From Adineta steineri (lineage: Eukaryota > Rotifera > Eurotatoria > Adinetida > Adinetidae), in NCBI GenBank assembly GCA_905250115.1, contig CAJNOI010000266.1, positions 1 to 64,000 on the forward strand: a stretch of DNA of 64,000 nt, given 5' to 3'. A program made the position numbers and the translations under genes. Shown here in pieces: positions 11,963 through 25,092 of this stretch; within the stretch, counting starts at the first letter, position 1, and each line of letters begins with the position of its first letter. The notes under the pieces were generated by a model that ran no database searches, had not been told where the DNA came from, and saw only the letters and a list, made by a program, of their open reading frames with translations.

Positions 11963-12025
11963 GGCCTGACTGGTGGCCGACACCAAAGCCTCTCGCACTT
12001 AAAGCGAGAATCATATCATCAGGTC
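11963..12025. other. Three-way-junction fold, possible structured RNA
   Basis: Three helices nest without overlap. The outer stem is GGCCTGA (11963-11969) with TCAGGTC (12019-12025). Hairpin one is TGGTG/CACCA around a 5-nt loop (11971-11985). Hairpin two is TCTCGC/GCGAGA around a 7-nt loop (11991-12009). Read on the minus strand it resembles a tRNA lacking the D arm, with loop TTTAAGT placing UAA in the anticodon position after U33. One acceptor pair is then A-C. It lacks a T-loop consensus and an internal B box, so it is not an ordinary nuclear tRNA. It could also be a small folded repeat. Confidence 0.35.
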
Positions 12026-12179
12026 ATGCTAACTATACAAAATTAAATAACTTCTGCATTAGCAGATCATATTGAAAACATTCTTAACATAGTAATGTCA
12101 ATTATGCATTCATTGCATCTATATGATACACATAAGACAAACGACATACTTATTATTTACAGAAAAGAATATGTAAGCA

Positions 12180-14830
12180 ATTTTTATCATATTGGATCAA
12201 TAATGTAAAAACCTCTGGAGCATGTAGTTTCGGATTTATCAAGTTTATTGTATATATAAAACTGCACTGAAAAACATAAGTTTAGTTTGACTTAAATATA
12301 TATATAGTAAAAGTTGTTTATAAACACCTCCAATGCTAACTTATGTCTATAAATATTCGTGATCTATTTTTGCATGCGATTATTTTGTTTTGTAATATAT
12401 TGTCCTCTTTTTCTATATATAGAATATTAATCATTGCACTGAAGAACATGTTCTTTTTTACAATAGCTATTTTTATAGCAAATGATTATCTATCTTTACT
12501 GAAAAATCTATATAGTAATTTTAATTTTCATGATATTATAATCTTTTTTCAGGCTTTTCATATATACTGTAGCTTTTATAGAGTTCAGTATATTTTATAC
12601 ATTATAAAACAAATACATTTACAATCAGTAAAGATTTTAACTTATATTTATCCAATATTAATAATATTGTTAATCAAAATTTGATCGATAATCGTGTATC
12701 TGATTAGTCACGACATATATTTCTGTAAACCTATAAATTGTTTGAAAATGTATTGTATAGCTTGAAGAACCTTAGAAATCATATAAAGTCTTTCTCGTCA
12801 CCTTTTTCATTAGTATACTTGGTCTATTTCTACAAGTATTATGTAAACGATGCGCTACATCCATTCAATAAAAAAAAACTTTGAATTATATAACACGGTG
12901 TATTTTTTACTAGGACATATATTCATACCTAGATTATTATATATGAAAATTAATTGGTTTTATCTTAGGATTAATGATAATTTATGTATATTCCGCAGAT
13001 ACTATATAAAATTAGATCTGCCCTAGAAGGATTAAATTTCAATTACTATTTAATCTACTTATTTATAACGCCGCCAACTCAAGCGTATGAGTAAAGTTAT
13101 TATAAATTGCCTACATTTTATATACATATTCACATCATTCTCATTTTTCCTCAAAACAAAAAAACATGAATACAACAATGGGATCCAACACAACCGTAGC
13201 ATCGACACTAACTACGACGACCGAATACTCTATGGTTTTTAAAAATCCAGTTGCAGTTGTTCGATTCTATCAGATTGGATACACATTTACGTTTCTACTT
13301 GGTTTTCCTGGTAATATTGCAAGTTTCATCACATTTTCACGACCAACATTACGAAAAGTATCAACTGGATGTTTGTTCATTGTTTTGGCTATATCCGATA
13401 CATTATATTTACTTATGTGTGTAATTGATTATCTTGAATTTGGTCTATCGGTAATCATAATTTGAATTAAAAACGAAAAAAACTAGTAAAATGTTTTTAT
13501 GTTGTTTTTAAAAATAGGTTTCTTATCAACGTCTATCATATGATGATTTTTGTCGATTTCGTACATTTGTTATGTGCGTATCACAAATAGCATCAGCATG
13601 GATATTAGTAATAGTTTCACTTGATCGATGGATACGAACACGATTTCCGTTCAAATCAGGTTCATTATGTACACCAAAAAACGCTTTATTGACTGTTGGT
13701 GTCATGCTTGTTGTGGATATACTTCTCAATGCTCCACTGATTACACCATTGTTTGGGGGATTTATACGTGGCTTAGTAATTGGAGCATGTGGACCAACGT
13801 ATATCAGTATAACATATGTACTATTCTATTATTACGACTGGAGTATAATTCAGGTTAGTACAAAATACTCTGACTAGTAAAACGTCATTTGGTTTTTTTT
13901 GGTATTCATCGTCCATTTCATTAATTCTCTGCGATTTTAGTTATAATATAGAAAATAATTTATTTTTTATTTTTTAATTTAGATCTTTACTACTTGTATA
14001 ATACCGGCAACTATCATGACGATACTTATTATTGATATATTAATTAGTACTCGTCTTCGTAGAAAAGCAATGGCCCGACAAAATCAAGCATTGGATTTAG
14101 ATAAAAATGCACAGCGAAAAAATGTGCTTCAAAGACAAATGTTTATTCTTATGGTTGGAAGTGTTTGTATTTTTCTAATAGCAACACTTCCGGTATCTAT
14201 TTATAAAATAGTATCACCACATAGTGATAATATAATCACCGCTTTATTTCAAATAGTTAGTATCTGGACAGGTTTGGGATGGTTTCAAAGTCTTTTATAT
14301 GCAGTAAGACTTTTATCAAAATTTTTAATTAAATCATAATTCTTTATTTTTAGGTTAGTTTTTATGTTCATTGCCTTAGTTCAAATTTATTTCGTAAAGA
14401 ATTTATGGCAATAATGAGAACTATGTCGAATAGAATTCATCCACGAACAGAGGTTATTGAAATAACACAAAGAGAGCGACGTGCTAATACTCTTGCAACT
14501 TCAAGAAAATTTTAAGCATTTATTCAAAAAGAACTTTTATGAATATGTATTCAAACGTATATTACCCTTGAGAGTCTTTTTTCGAGTTTATTAATGTTGT
14601 CTTTTAACTTTCTATATAGTCATTATGTTGAATGTTGTTATAATTATATGTATACATATATCTTTCGTAATGAAATATATTATAAACTACTATATTTATC
14701 CTGTCTTTGCTTATGGAATATTATAGAGATAAATGTTCTGGTGAGGAATTATATTTGTCTAATACTTGGTACTATTCAAAAAGATAAATAGAACGTTTGG
14801 TAAACTTTAAAGTAACAATAAAATTCCAGA
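12180..14830 (+). repeat. Tandem segmental duplication, unit 1 (with GPCR 1)
   Basis: Non-coding DNA before and after the first GPCR gene is repeated around the second. For example 12238-12350 matches 15183-15300, and 14560-14825 matches 17970-18245. The duplicated unit therefore contained one whole receptor gene with its flanks. Unit 1 lacks about 450 bp present in unit 2 (around 15985-16440). Open frames in the upstream part (12343-12684) lie in this decaying non-coding DNA. Confidence 0.8.
13166..14515 (+). CDS. Class A (rhodopsin-type) GPCR, tandem copy 1
   Basis: Seven-transmembrane receptor of 367 aa. Exons 13166-13450, 13518-13853, 13983-14303, 14354-14515; every intron is phase 0 and the total of 1104 nt is in frame. 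The N-terminus has N-glycosylation sites (NTT, NTT). TM1 carries GFPGN, TM3 ends in DRW in place of DRY, and the TM3/ECL2 cysteines are present (FCRF and ACGP). TM7 lacks NPxxY and instead continues into FYVHCLSSNLFRKEF, as in invertebrate FMRFamide-receptor-like proteins. Ligand unknown. It is very similar to the next gene, especially in exon 2. A poly(A) signal lies near 14817. Confidence 0.9.
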
Positions 14831-15119
14831 AAATAAAAATGAATAGGTAATTAGTTTATTTGATATTGATTATTATTCATAATATTCGCCAGATTTAGTT
14901 TTGATCCTTTGCATGAAGCAATGTGATAAATTCATTCTATATAGGAGAAATTAAAACATTCATCGTAAATGAAGTGTATACAGTGGAATATGTTCGAATT
15001 TATCAGTTTCCACGCGTTTCAATAGGAAACGTGAATTAATATTTTTCAAAAATTGTTATAACGTGGTGTAAGTGGAAAAAATCATAGTTAAAACATTACT
15101 TTTGTAACTGCAAGGGTGC

Positions 15120-18100
15120 AGGCAATTTTCATCATATTAAATCAATAATGTAAAAAACCAGCAGAATTTATTTTCGCATTTATCGAGTTTATTAAGTTTA
15201 CTACATACAAAACTTTACTGAAAAACATAATTTTAGCTTGACTTAAATGTATGTAATAAAAGGTGTTTATAATCACCTTCAATTCTAATTTATGTCTGAT
15301 CATTTTGTTTTTTTAATATATTGTTCTTTTTTCTATATATAGAATATTAACTCGTTAAACTATTCTTAAGTATTAATCATTGCACTGAAGACAATGTCCT
15401 TTTTACAATAGCTATTCGTTTATTTTAGTTTAAGTATAATCGCTTTGAAAGCAAATGATTATCTATCTTTACTGAAAAATCTAGATAGTAATTTTAATTT
15501 TCATGATATTATAATCTTTTTTGAGACTTTTCACACATACTCAAACTTTCGTAAGATCTCTATATTTTATACATTATAAAACAAATACATTACAATCAGT
15601 AGAGGCTCTAACTTATATTTATCCAGTACTAACAATATTGTTAACTAAAATTCGATCGATAATCGCATATCTATTTAATAACGACATATAATTCTTTAAA
15701 GGAATGAATTATTTCAAAGTGTATTTTATAGCTTGAAGAACCTTAAAAATCATATAAAGTCTTTCTCGTCATCTTTTTTTATTAGTATAGCTGGTCTTTA
15801 TTTAAATATATTATGTGAACGATGCGTTATATCTCGGGGTAAAATGACGTTCAATAAAAAAATAAACTTTCAAAAATATGACACGGCGTACTTTTTACTA
15901 GGACACATATTCACACCTGGATTATAATTCATAAAAATTAATTGGCTTTATCTTAGCATTGATGATAATTTATGTATATTCCGCAGATATTATATAAACT
16001 TTTAATATGAGCAAGCAATTAATTTCTATCGTTGAAAATGAACACAAATGGATATATATGGGATTTTATAAAGTATTAAAATACCAATGATAGAACAATC
16101 TTAACTATACTTGACTAAATCAAATAGAATAGAGAAACTCTGCATAACAAACATCATCTTCAATTGAGACAAAAAACAGTATCTTTCATTGTTGAAATTC
16201 GATTTCTTCTTTAAATGAAAGATATTCTAATATATACAGTTTTTGCTGCCTTGTCGCTACATATTATATGCTTAAGGTAAATAAAATATGGTATGCAAAA
16301 AGAACATGAATCCAATTACTACCCATTATATTTATACATTAGTAGCCGAAGGTGAAAGATATCTCGATAATTTTATACTTAACTCTTTCAAAACAGCCCA
16401 CGTATATAAGCATTCTGAAGTTCTTTGTATAAAATTAAACTTATCCTGTAAAGATTAAATTTCGATTAGTATTTAATCTGCTTATTTATCTCCTTGTCAA
16501 CTCATGTCTTCGAGTAAATTTATTATAAGTTATCTACATTTTATATACATTTTCACATCATTTTCATTTTTCTTTCAAAACAAAAAAATGAATACAACGA
16601 TGGCATCCAACACAACCACAGCATCGACACTAACTACGACGATAGATTACTCTTTACTTTTAGTAAATCGAGTTGCAACTATTCGAATCTATCAGATTGG
16701 ATATACATTTACGTTTCTACTTGGTTTTCCTGGTAATATTGCAAGCTTAATTACATTTTCACGACCAACACTACGAAAAGTATCAACCGGATGTTTGTTC
16801 ATTGTTTTGGCTATATCCGACACATTATATTTACTTATGTGTGTAATTGATTATCTTGAATTTGGTTTCAAAGTAATAATAATTTGAAATAATAAGTAAA
16901 AGAGACATTAAGTTTTTTTATTTTGTTTTTAAAAATAGGTTTCTTATCAACGCCTATCATATGATGATTTTTGTCGATTTCGTACATTTGTTATGTGCGT
17001 ATCACAAATAGCATCAGCATGGATATTAGTTATAGTTTCACTTGATCGATGGATACGAACACGATTTCCGTTCAAATCAGGTTCATTATGTACACCAAAA
17101 AACGCTTTACTAACTGTTGGTGTAATGCTTGTTGTGGATATGCTTTTCAATGCTCCTTTGCTTACACCATTGTTTGGGGGATTTATACCTGGCTTAGCAA
17201 TTGCAGCATGCGGACCAAGTTTTAACAATCTAACATATTTTTTCTTCTATTATTTGCAATGGAGTATAATTCAGGTTAGTACAAAATACTCTGACTAGTG
17301 GAAAATCATTTGTTTTCTTTATTCATCAACCATTTCATTCATTCTCTCCGATTTCAGTTATAATATAGAAAATAATTGATTTTTATTTTATGATTTAGAT
17401 CTTTACTACTTGTATAATACCAGCAACTATCATGTCGATACTTATTATCGATATATCAATTAGTACTCATCTTCGTAGAAAAGCAATGGCTCGACAAAAT
17501 CAAGCATGGGATTTAGATAAAAGTGCACAACGAAAAAATATGCTTCAAAGACAGATGTTCATTCTTATGTTTGGAAGTGTTTGTATTTTCCTAATTACAT
17601 CACTTCCGGTGGGTCTGTATAAAATAGTATCACCACGAAATGCTGCTATATATGTACTGACGGATGCATTAGACATACTTATTATGTGGACAGGTTTTGG
17701 TTGGTCTCAAAGTCTTTTATATGCAGTAAGACTTTTTATCAAAATTTTTAATTAAATCATAATTCTTTATTTGTAGGTCAGTTTTTATGTTCATTGCCTC
17801 AGTTCAAATTTATTTCGCAAAGAATTTATGGCAATAATGAGAACTGTGTCGAATAGAATTCATCCACGAACAGAGGTTATTGAAATAACACAAAGAGAGC
17901 GACGTACTAATATTGCTACAATTTCCAGAAAACAATGATCATTTATTTAAAAGAACTTTTATGAATATGTATTCAAACGTATATTACCCTTGAGAGTTTT
18001 TTTTGAGTTCATCAATGTTGTATTTGAAATTTCTATATAGTCATTATTTTGAATGTTGTTATAACTATATGTATACATATATCTTTCGTAATAAAAGATA

Positions 18101-18250
18101 TTATAAACTACTGTATTTATCCTGTCTTTGCTTATGGAAATTTATATGAGATAAATGTTCTGATGAGGAATTATATTTGTTTAATACGTGATACTATTGA
18201 AAAAGATAAATAGAACGTTTGGTAAACTTTAAAGTAGCAATAAAGTTAAT
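15120..18250 (+). repeat. Tandem segmental duplication, unit 2 (with GPCR 2)
   Basis: Partner of unit 1. Flanking non-coding DNA is recognisably the same but carries more substitutions and small gaps than exon 2 of the gene. The coding copies have therefore been held more similar than their surroundings by selection, and perhaps by gene conversion. The extra 450 bp at about 15985-16440 has no recognisable feature. Confidence 0.8.
16588..17938 (+). CDS. Class A (rhodopsin-type) GPCR, tandem copy 2
   Basis: Receptor of 369 aa. Exons 16588-16872, 16939-17274, 17399-17725, 17777-17938 give 1110 nt with the same phase-0 intron positions as copy 1. An upstream in-frame ATG exists at 16504, but homology with copy 1 puts the start at MNTTMASNTT. 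The first half of exon 2 is almost identical at the DNA level to copy 1. Differences concentrate in the N-terminus, the second extracellular loop and the loop before TM7, which suggests ligand-binding divergence. DRW replaces DRY here too. Confidence 0.9.
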
Positions 18251-19626
18251 AAAAGTTTAATTAAAACATGACACACTAAAATTGCACGACAAATGAATGC
18301 ATAGCAATCAGTAAATATCGGTAAAAAAAGCTTTATTAAATGTAAAGTTTATAATGTTTTTGCTAATATATAGTAGTTATGGTATTCAATTATATTTTTA
18401 AAAAAAGGACATCTGTTATAAGCACTTGCTCACGTATAATACTTGTAATCAAGAGAAAGAGTTTGTTGCTGTTCTATCAGCAATAAATCTAATCTGTTTG
18501 GCTTTGAAAGATTATTTTACGATAATTAAAACCATCTTATATGCGCAGAATAAATAAAAATGAACTGGAAGAACTAACTTATGATAAAGTGCAACGGTAT
18601 TAGGTTTATCTTGTCATTAATGCAATGCTAATAAAATTTCTATTAACATCGACTTAAGATATTGTATTATTTTGGATAGAGATAAATAAGTTACAACATA
18701 AATGACTTTTTCACCAAAGATGAATTTAAATTTCATAATTGACATTTTTATGTTTTCACTACTACAATGAAAAAAATTAATCTTAATATATTTGAATCAA
18801 ACATTAATATCAATGGTTAGTTATACAAATCATTGTGGAAGATAGACTGATTTATAGATAACCTATTTTATCAAGTTGTATCAATTAATAACAGTTTTTA
18901 ATATATAGATCACATAGTGAGATAGACTCGAGTAAAAAGCTTACTGTTACCTACTATTCTTTAAGTTTATTATATTTCGATAACAGTATTTTAGAATATT
19001 AGTTATCTCATAAAGTGGTATGATATTTTCTTTAAGAAATTAATATGCTATATATTGCGAAATTAAAATAATCCACAACAACAACTTGAAACGATCACGA
19101 CTTGCTTCTTTCTCTCTCTGAACTATATCAATTGTTTTATAAAAGAATAATTTCGTTTAAAGTACTTTTTTGTATAGCTATATTTAGATAAAGAAGTTAT
19201 TTTTCAATTTCTTAGATAATATAATCCACCTTTGTTTTTAACACAGACTACTTTACTTGCTTATTTACTTAATAGTCAAGATGTTTTGTACTTTTTTCAT
19301 TTTTATATTACAACATCTTTCGAAAAACAGACATGACTTTTCATTTTTGTCATTACACTTTACATTACTAAGTATTCTTAATTGTAAAACTTCAGCACGG
19401 AACTGTAAACACAAGATGGTGCAATTAAAAAATAATGTTATAGACATGATCTTGAAATTAATTTTCTAATAATACTCTATTATTTATGCAATTATCTTTT
19501 AGGTAAACAAAGATTGAATTTTTTACGGCATTATATATATAATACTTATCCTGTCTTTACTTTTGTTTTCAGAAGTTTTCAAATATATACACCAGAAATT
19601 GTGATATTTACTTTTGCAATACAATA
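18251..19626. other. Intergenic between GPCR 2 and GPCR 3
   Basis: AT-rich with no gene I can support. The open frames at 19257-19469 overlap on both strands and have random composition. No obvious similarity to the duplicated flanks of the first two receptors. Confidence 0.5.
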
Positions 19627-20985
19627 ATGTCAACTTCTTTGGAAGAATATTATAGTTTATATACCAATCCATTGACTGTTATACGATTCTATCAGATCGG
19701 TTATACATTCACGTTTATACTTGGTTTTCTTGGTAATACTGCTAGTTTATTAACATTCTCTCGGCCAACATTACGAAAAGTATCAACTGGATGTTTATTT
19801 ATTATCTTAGCTATATTTGATACATTATATTTGCTCATGTGTGTATTTGATTATCTGGAATTTGGTTTCAAAGTAATAATTATTATATAAAAATTTTAAA
19901 AAAATTAAATTTTTTGTTTTTGTTTATATTTTTATAGGTTCCATTCTATCCTCATATTGCCTATAGTGAATTTTGTCGTTTTCGCTATTTTGTTATGAAT
20001 GTATCGCAAGTAGCATCAGCATGGATATTAGTTATAATTGCTATTGATCGATGGATTCGAACACAATTCCCATTTAAATCAGGCTCAATCTGTACACCAA
20101 AAAATGCTTTGATAGCTGTAATTATATTACTTGTTATCGATATAGGTTTAAATTCTCATATGTTGACTCCAATGTTTGGAATAGATATACCAGGCTTAGC
20201 ATATGGTTCATGTGGACCAAATTATTTCACGGATAAGCCATATTTTTTATTTTATTACATACAATGGAGTATGATTCAGGTAAATAAAAATTTTTAGAAG
20301 CAATCAATACCTTGAAGTTATTTGATGGGAGCTGGGTAAAAACGTCCTTTACAACTTATACTTGTTTTTCTAATAATGAAAAGAAAAGAGATTTAACTTA
20401 AATCATCTTTAGCAAATAGAAAGATAATTACATTTGTTGTAATTTAGATTTTTACAACTTGTGTGGGACCAGTTAGTTTTATGTTAATGACTCTTGTTGC
20501 TATATTTATTAATATTTATCTAAGAAAACGAGCGATTATTCAACCAACTCAAACTATACATGGTAATCAAAATATGATCCGACAAAAGCAAATGCATAAA
20601 CAAATGCTTATTCTTATGTTTGCAAGTAATTGCATATTCTGTATCACTAATCTACCAATAAATATATCCAAAATTATTGTATCACAAGTTGTATATATAC
20701 AACCGGTACTTATTGATATTACTATTATCTGGACAGCATTAGGTTGGGTACAAAGTTTGAATTATGCAGTAAGTATTTACAATAATTCTTTAACGATATA
20801 GTATCTTTTCGGTTGATTTCTAGATAAATTTTTATATACATTGTTTAACTTCAACATTATTTCGTACGGAATTCAAATTATTAATGAAAAATATATTTCG
20901 TAAAAATCAAATGAAAGTGACCATTATAGGGAATTTGAAGCATAACACACATGCACAAATAATAAATCCATTAGCGAAGAAATAA
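19627..20985 (+). CDS. Class A (rhodopsin-type) GPCR, tandem copy 3
   Basis: Third receptor of the array, 356 aa. Exons 19627-19872, 19938-20279, 20448-20768, 20824-20985 (1071 nt) keep the same four-exon, phase-0 structure. It is clearly more diverged than copies 1 and 2: shorter N-terminus without the NTT repeats, IDRW at the end of TM3, and INFYIHCLTSTLFRTEF at TM7. Its flanks no longer align with the others. It therefore descends from an older duplication. Confidence 0.9.
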
Positions 20986-22150
20986 CTGTTTTAAAGGATC
21001 TACTATTTATGTTGTCTTGTATTTTTTGTTAGAAGTTTTCAAGAATATTCAGTGTATAATATTAATATAAAATAATTTCATGTGATTGTTGTTGTATTTA
21101 CATAATAAAAGATGCACTATTGTCTCACATTAGTATTTAGTTTCAAACATACAGACAAACTCTAATTATAATTAATTACATTCGGTTAATATATATCATT
21201 CATTAAATGCATTTATCGAATGAACAAAGAGTTTTACAACAAGTTTTCTCTTGCATATGTCTCTATTCAAAAACGTTTTCAAATCCGGATATATTTTCCA
21301 AAAGATTCATTATTTGAGATTTATTAAAACTGCACTATTGAAAAAGAAATTTTAAAGACTTAGGAATTATAGTTTTGCAGAAAAATTAAAAGATTTATTA
21401 ATTTATTTTAATTTATAGTCAATAATCAACCATGATTTCTCTAAAACTGGAGAACAAAATAACTGATTTCGAACATTTCATCAATTTCAATAGATCGATT
21501 TAAATACGATAAAGTCATCGTCATTGTTTCTCTCTATAGTCTTTAACGCTTCCTACTCGTTTCAGATTTAATTTAAAAAAATACATTCCATAAACTCTAT
21601 CCGATACATTGACTCTCGCCTATTTATTATAAGTAATGGATAATATTTTAGAATATTAAAAATAAAACAAACTTGTACATCATAGTATTGGGTATTATGA
21701 GAGATAAACGAGTATAATACTGCTACGAACGACATGATAAAATTTCTTAACAAAATAATCAATTTATTATTCAAGCTTTCGACATTTTACACATGCCATT
21801 ATCAGAAATAACAACCGAAAAAGAAAAAAATCTATCTACCTATGTAAACAAAATATATCGCATTAAGACCGAAGTCTTTCACTAAATTCCTAATTGGCGT
21901 ATTAGTTTTTTTCGATTTCAAGAAAATAATAAAACCGTGAATTAGTCTAAATAATTAGAATTATTAAATTATATTTTATTTGTTGAATATTGACATCATC
22001 GAATGAAGTGGCCTCTTCCAACTTGAGAACTACTAGACCCTAGAATAATTCAAAATAAAAAATCTTGAAACAAAATCTTATTAACACTCACTAAAACCAG
22101 AATGATGAATATTATTACTACTATCAGCCGTGATTGATATGTCTATATAT
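20986..22150. other. Intergenic sequence downstream of the GPCR array
   Basis: AT-rich. No gene, RNA or repeat identified. Confidence 0.5.
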
Positions 22151-22159
22151 ACTCCAGGT

Positions 22160-22865
22160 CGATCATTCAGACCATCTAAAATGCATCATTTTCACACGTT
22201 TACGACTAAATTTACCATCTTGAGGATGTGAACGTGGATGAGCTGTGACATGAATGCCATTAATCAAATATCTACACGGGAACCTATGCCCGCTCTGTAA
22301 AATTCGTGGTTCTCCAAATAAGTAAACTGTTGTAATAGCAATTTCGGTAGCCGATTCGGCTTTGTGGTCTTTAACAGATAACCCCATGAATATTTCGTAA
22401 AATGGTCTCGCGCATGAAGAATCCATTTACATTTTCCATCTGGTATACTGCGCATGTCTGTCAGATCTATTTGATGACGAGCTAGATGTCCAGTTGACAC
22501 GATCGTTTTTTCTTAAATATAAAAAGTACTGTATTTATTGTTACTCTCACAATAATCATAACATACCAGCTGATGATTTTGGAAATAATTTTCTAGTACA
22601 ACATACATCACATTGAGGAATAAATAATTTTACATTTCCTTTTGAAACTCATTTATGATGCTCAGCTACCTGAAAGATACATTATATGAGTCAAGTGCAA
22701 ACTTTTTGAACACATACTTGTAACCATGTTTTATCTCGACCGTAAGGAGCAACTTTTTCCTGGCATTCTATAAATTTTACATAAAGATTTTCATATGTAA
22801 CAATAGAATGATTACATTTAATGCCATGAGCAACGTTTTGATCATCAATTTTGATTAATTTTTAT
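22160..22865 (-). pseudogene. Decayed transposon integrase (H2C2 zinc finger plus rve core)
   Basis: On the minus strand, pieces in different frames line up with the integrase found in KRBA2-like/Ginger-type and Ty3-type elements. First comes a segment containing YGRDKTWLQ, then after an intron-like gap VAEHHK, an in-frame TGA and QCDVCCTRK, corresponding to the H2C2 zinc-binding region. Next is RHQIDLTDMRSIPDGKCKWI, containing the first catalytic Asp of the rve core. A frameshift follows, then GEPRILQSG, where the second Asp (usually QSDNG) is replaced by Gly. The fragment ends in the HPQDGKF region. It cannot encode an active enzyme. No reverse transcriptase or terminal repeats are visible nearby. 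Confidence 0.75.
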
Positions 22866-24287
22866 GAAGTGTGGGATGAATGTACTGTAAAATGAATTCC
22901 GTCGTTAACAAACCTAGATAAAGACCCACATCCTTTCATAAAATTTATTCGGTACATTTAAATCGCTTTATATGCTGAAGGAGAGTTTTTTTTCGGACAA
23001 ATGAAGTTATAAATTTAATTATTACCAAAATTTTCGTATTGTCGCTTATTATATGTCTAGGTTTTTCATTCAATTTTCTTTTGAACTATTCCAAACTTTG
23101 AGATTTTCAATATTGAAGTAAAATAAAATTCTTAAACAACTAATCATCTGTTAGTCAAACCACTTTTTAATTTCTGTTAGACTATTCTACTTATATTTTT
23201 ATTCTAACAATAGGACACGTAAGTTAACTAAGGTTAAATTTCATTGTATAGAGTTTTATGATGTTTCTATATCTATTTTTTTCAAAATATTTCAAATAAA
23301 TATCGAAATGGATCGATGTTCTAATACAGTCTTCTTAAATTAATTTAAATTATATAAAATTATTTAGAATTTATGAAATTTTACTATAAATATGAAATAT
23401 ATTGTAAATATACCCAATTAATTTCTTGATGAAAATAATAAATCTAGTATATTTGATTATAAAAAAACTACATTCCGTGTGTTCAAAGAATGATTTATAA
23501 TCACAATATACTATGCAGATTGAATGAAATAATGTTACTCTATAATTAAATTAATAATTAGATGGATGAGTTACACAAATATAATGTATAATCATAAGAA
23601 GAATGAAATGTTCTATTAATAAAACATGCCGTTTTGAACTCGAGAACAATCTGTATATCCTTATCCGACATTTATATACAATAAAAACAATCATCAGTCT
23701 AATTAAGTTCAACTTGTTGTCTATATCATTCTAATAAAAACAAAACAATGCAACTTCTCATGAGACTGTATTCATTTACACAGTATGTCATATCGCTTAT
23801 CAGATTAGACATAAATATTGTATGTTTGTTTCTATGAATTTTTTCTAACGCTTGAGCACCATTACAAATGTCTTCCATATGTAGAATTATTTTCTTTTGT
23901 TTTTGTTATTAAATCAATTGTGTTCAATAACGAGATCGAAAAAAATATTGACTAAATAATAATCTTTTATTTGACAGCTTCATAACAAGAGTTTTTTTTC
24001 AATAATTGATACATTATTAATGTTGACTAGCAAGAAGAATAAAAAGAAAGAAAAAACCTTGATTTGCCATTCATCATTCAATATTTCTATGAGTAAAAAT
24101 AGTTAGTTATGCGAGGTGTAGAGTACTTATATTTATTAATATCGAACTGAAAGACAAGAACAAAAAGAAAATAATAATAATAATAACTTCACATAAGAAA
24201 GCAATTTAATATTGTCATGTCGAGTCTGACTAGAACAGTGACAGGCATGACTACTTGTATGTGTTATAGAGTAAACGAATGAGTGCT

Positions 24288-24336
24288 TATATATATATAT
24301 ATAATGTATATATATATATACATACATACATACATC
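24288..24336. repeat. TA / ATAC microsatellite
   Basis: Alternating TA runs on either side of an ATGT interruption, followed by four CATA units. Confidence 0.8.
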
Positions 24337-24774
24337 TATGCAAGAACGTCAAAATCGAATTGACTCGGAAGGCACGCGTGCGCGTCTTCATCTTTTCCTC
24401 ATTTTATATAGTAGAAGTAGACTGAAAGACAATAAGTATATTTGTCACTTCAATCATGCACAGTAGAAAAAAATTAATTGTACTAGAAGAAAAAAAATGA
24501 AGTATGTAAAGTGTGATCCATTCAATGATCGAATCACACCTATACATACACATCAAATTTATCAAAAGTTGAAAAAATAAATGAGATGCGTCATTATTCA
24601 ATTTGTATGCACGACGTTTGATCTTTTTCTCTTATTTGAAAATCCCTTTTGAACAAAAGGCAATAAATATTCTATTTATTGTTTTTGTGTATGTCGCTCT
24701 TTCTAGTCAGCTTTAATCCACCACATTCTCAACTCAGATATCTCTTCTCTTCCTATTCCTAATTCCATTAGTCT

Positions 24775-24860
24775 AAGTTTATTTTTCTTTTCTTTCTCTC
24801 GCTCTCTCTCTCCTTCTTTCTTTTCTTCTTCTCTTTCCTCATCGTCTCTTCAATCATCAT
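24775..24860 (+). repeat. CT-rich polypyrimidine tract
   Basis: Almost pure C/T strand of about 85 bases with CTCTCTCT runs, 230 bp upstream of the Ig-domain gene. It may lie in its promoter or 5' UTR, but nothing proves a role. Confidence 0.6.
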
Positions 24861-25092
24861 CATACAAGAGAATAAGCATAATCTTCGTTCATCTTCTTTT
24901 GTACACGTTCTTCTATTCATCGTATATGTCTATATTCATTGACTAGTACCAGATATGTTCTGTTGAAAAAAAAACGAAGAAAAAGAAGAAGAAGAAGAAA
25001 AGGTAGTTGCATTGTTACACAATCGAATGCAAACAAATCTCATATGAAGTTTGTGTATATATGTCATGCAGTGATGCAAAACTGTCAAATTG

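Larger units (their letters stand above)
22866..25092. other. Long intergenic region
   Basis: No gene I can defend. It includes a TA/ATAC microsatellite at about 24288-24336 and a long pyrimidine-rich stretch at about 24775-24860 upstream of the Ig-domain gene. Confidence 0.5.

Noticed and set aside
11963-12025. Hammerhead ribozyme or ordinary tRNA
   Set aside because: The minus strand has CTGATGA but no GAAA after the next helix. The tRNA reading lacks a B box and a normal T loop. Kept only as an unnamed structured element.
12343-12684. 113-aa hydrophobic open frame upstream of GPCR 1
   Set aside because: The duplicated copy around 15290-15680 does not keep the frame, so this is decaying non-coding DNA.
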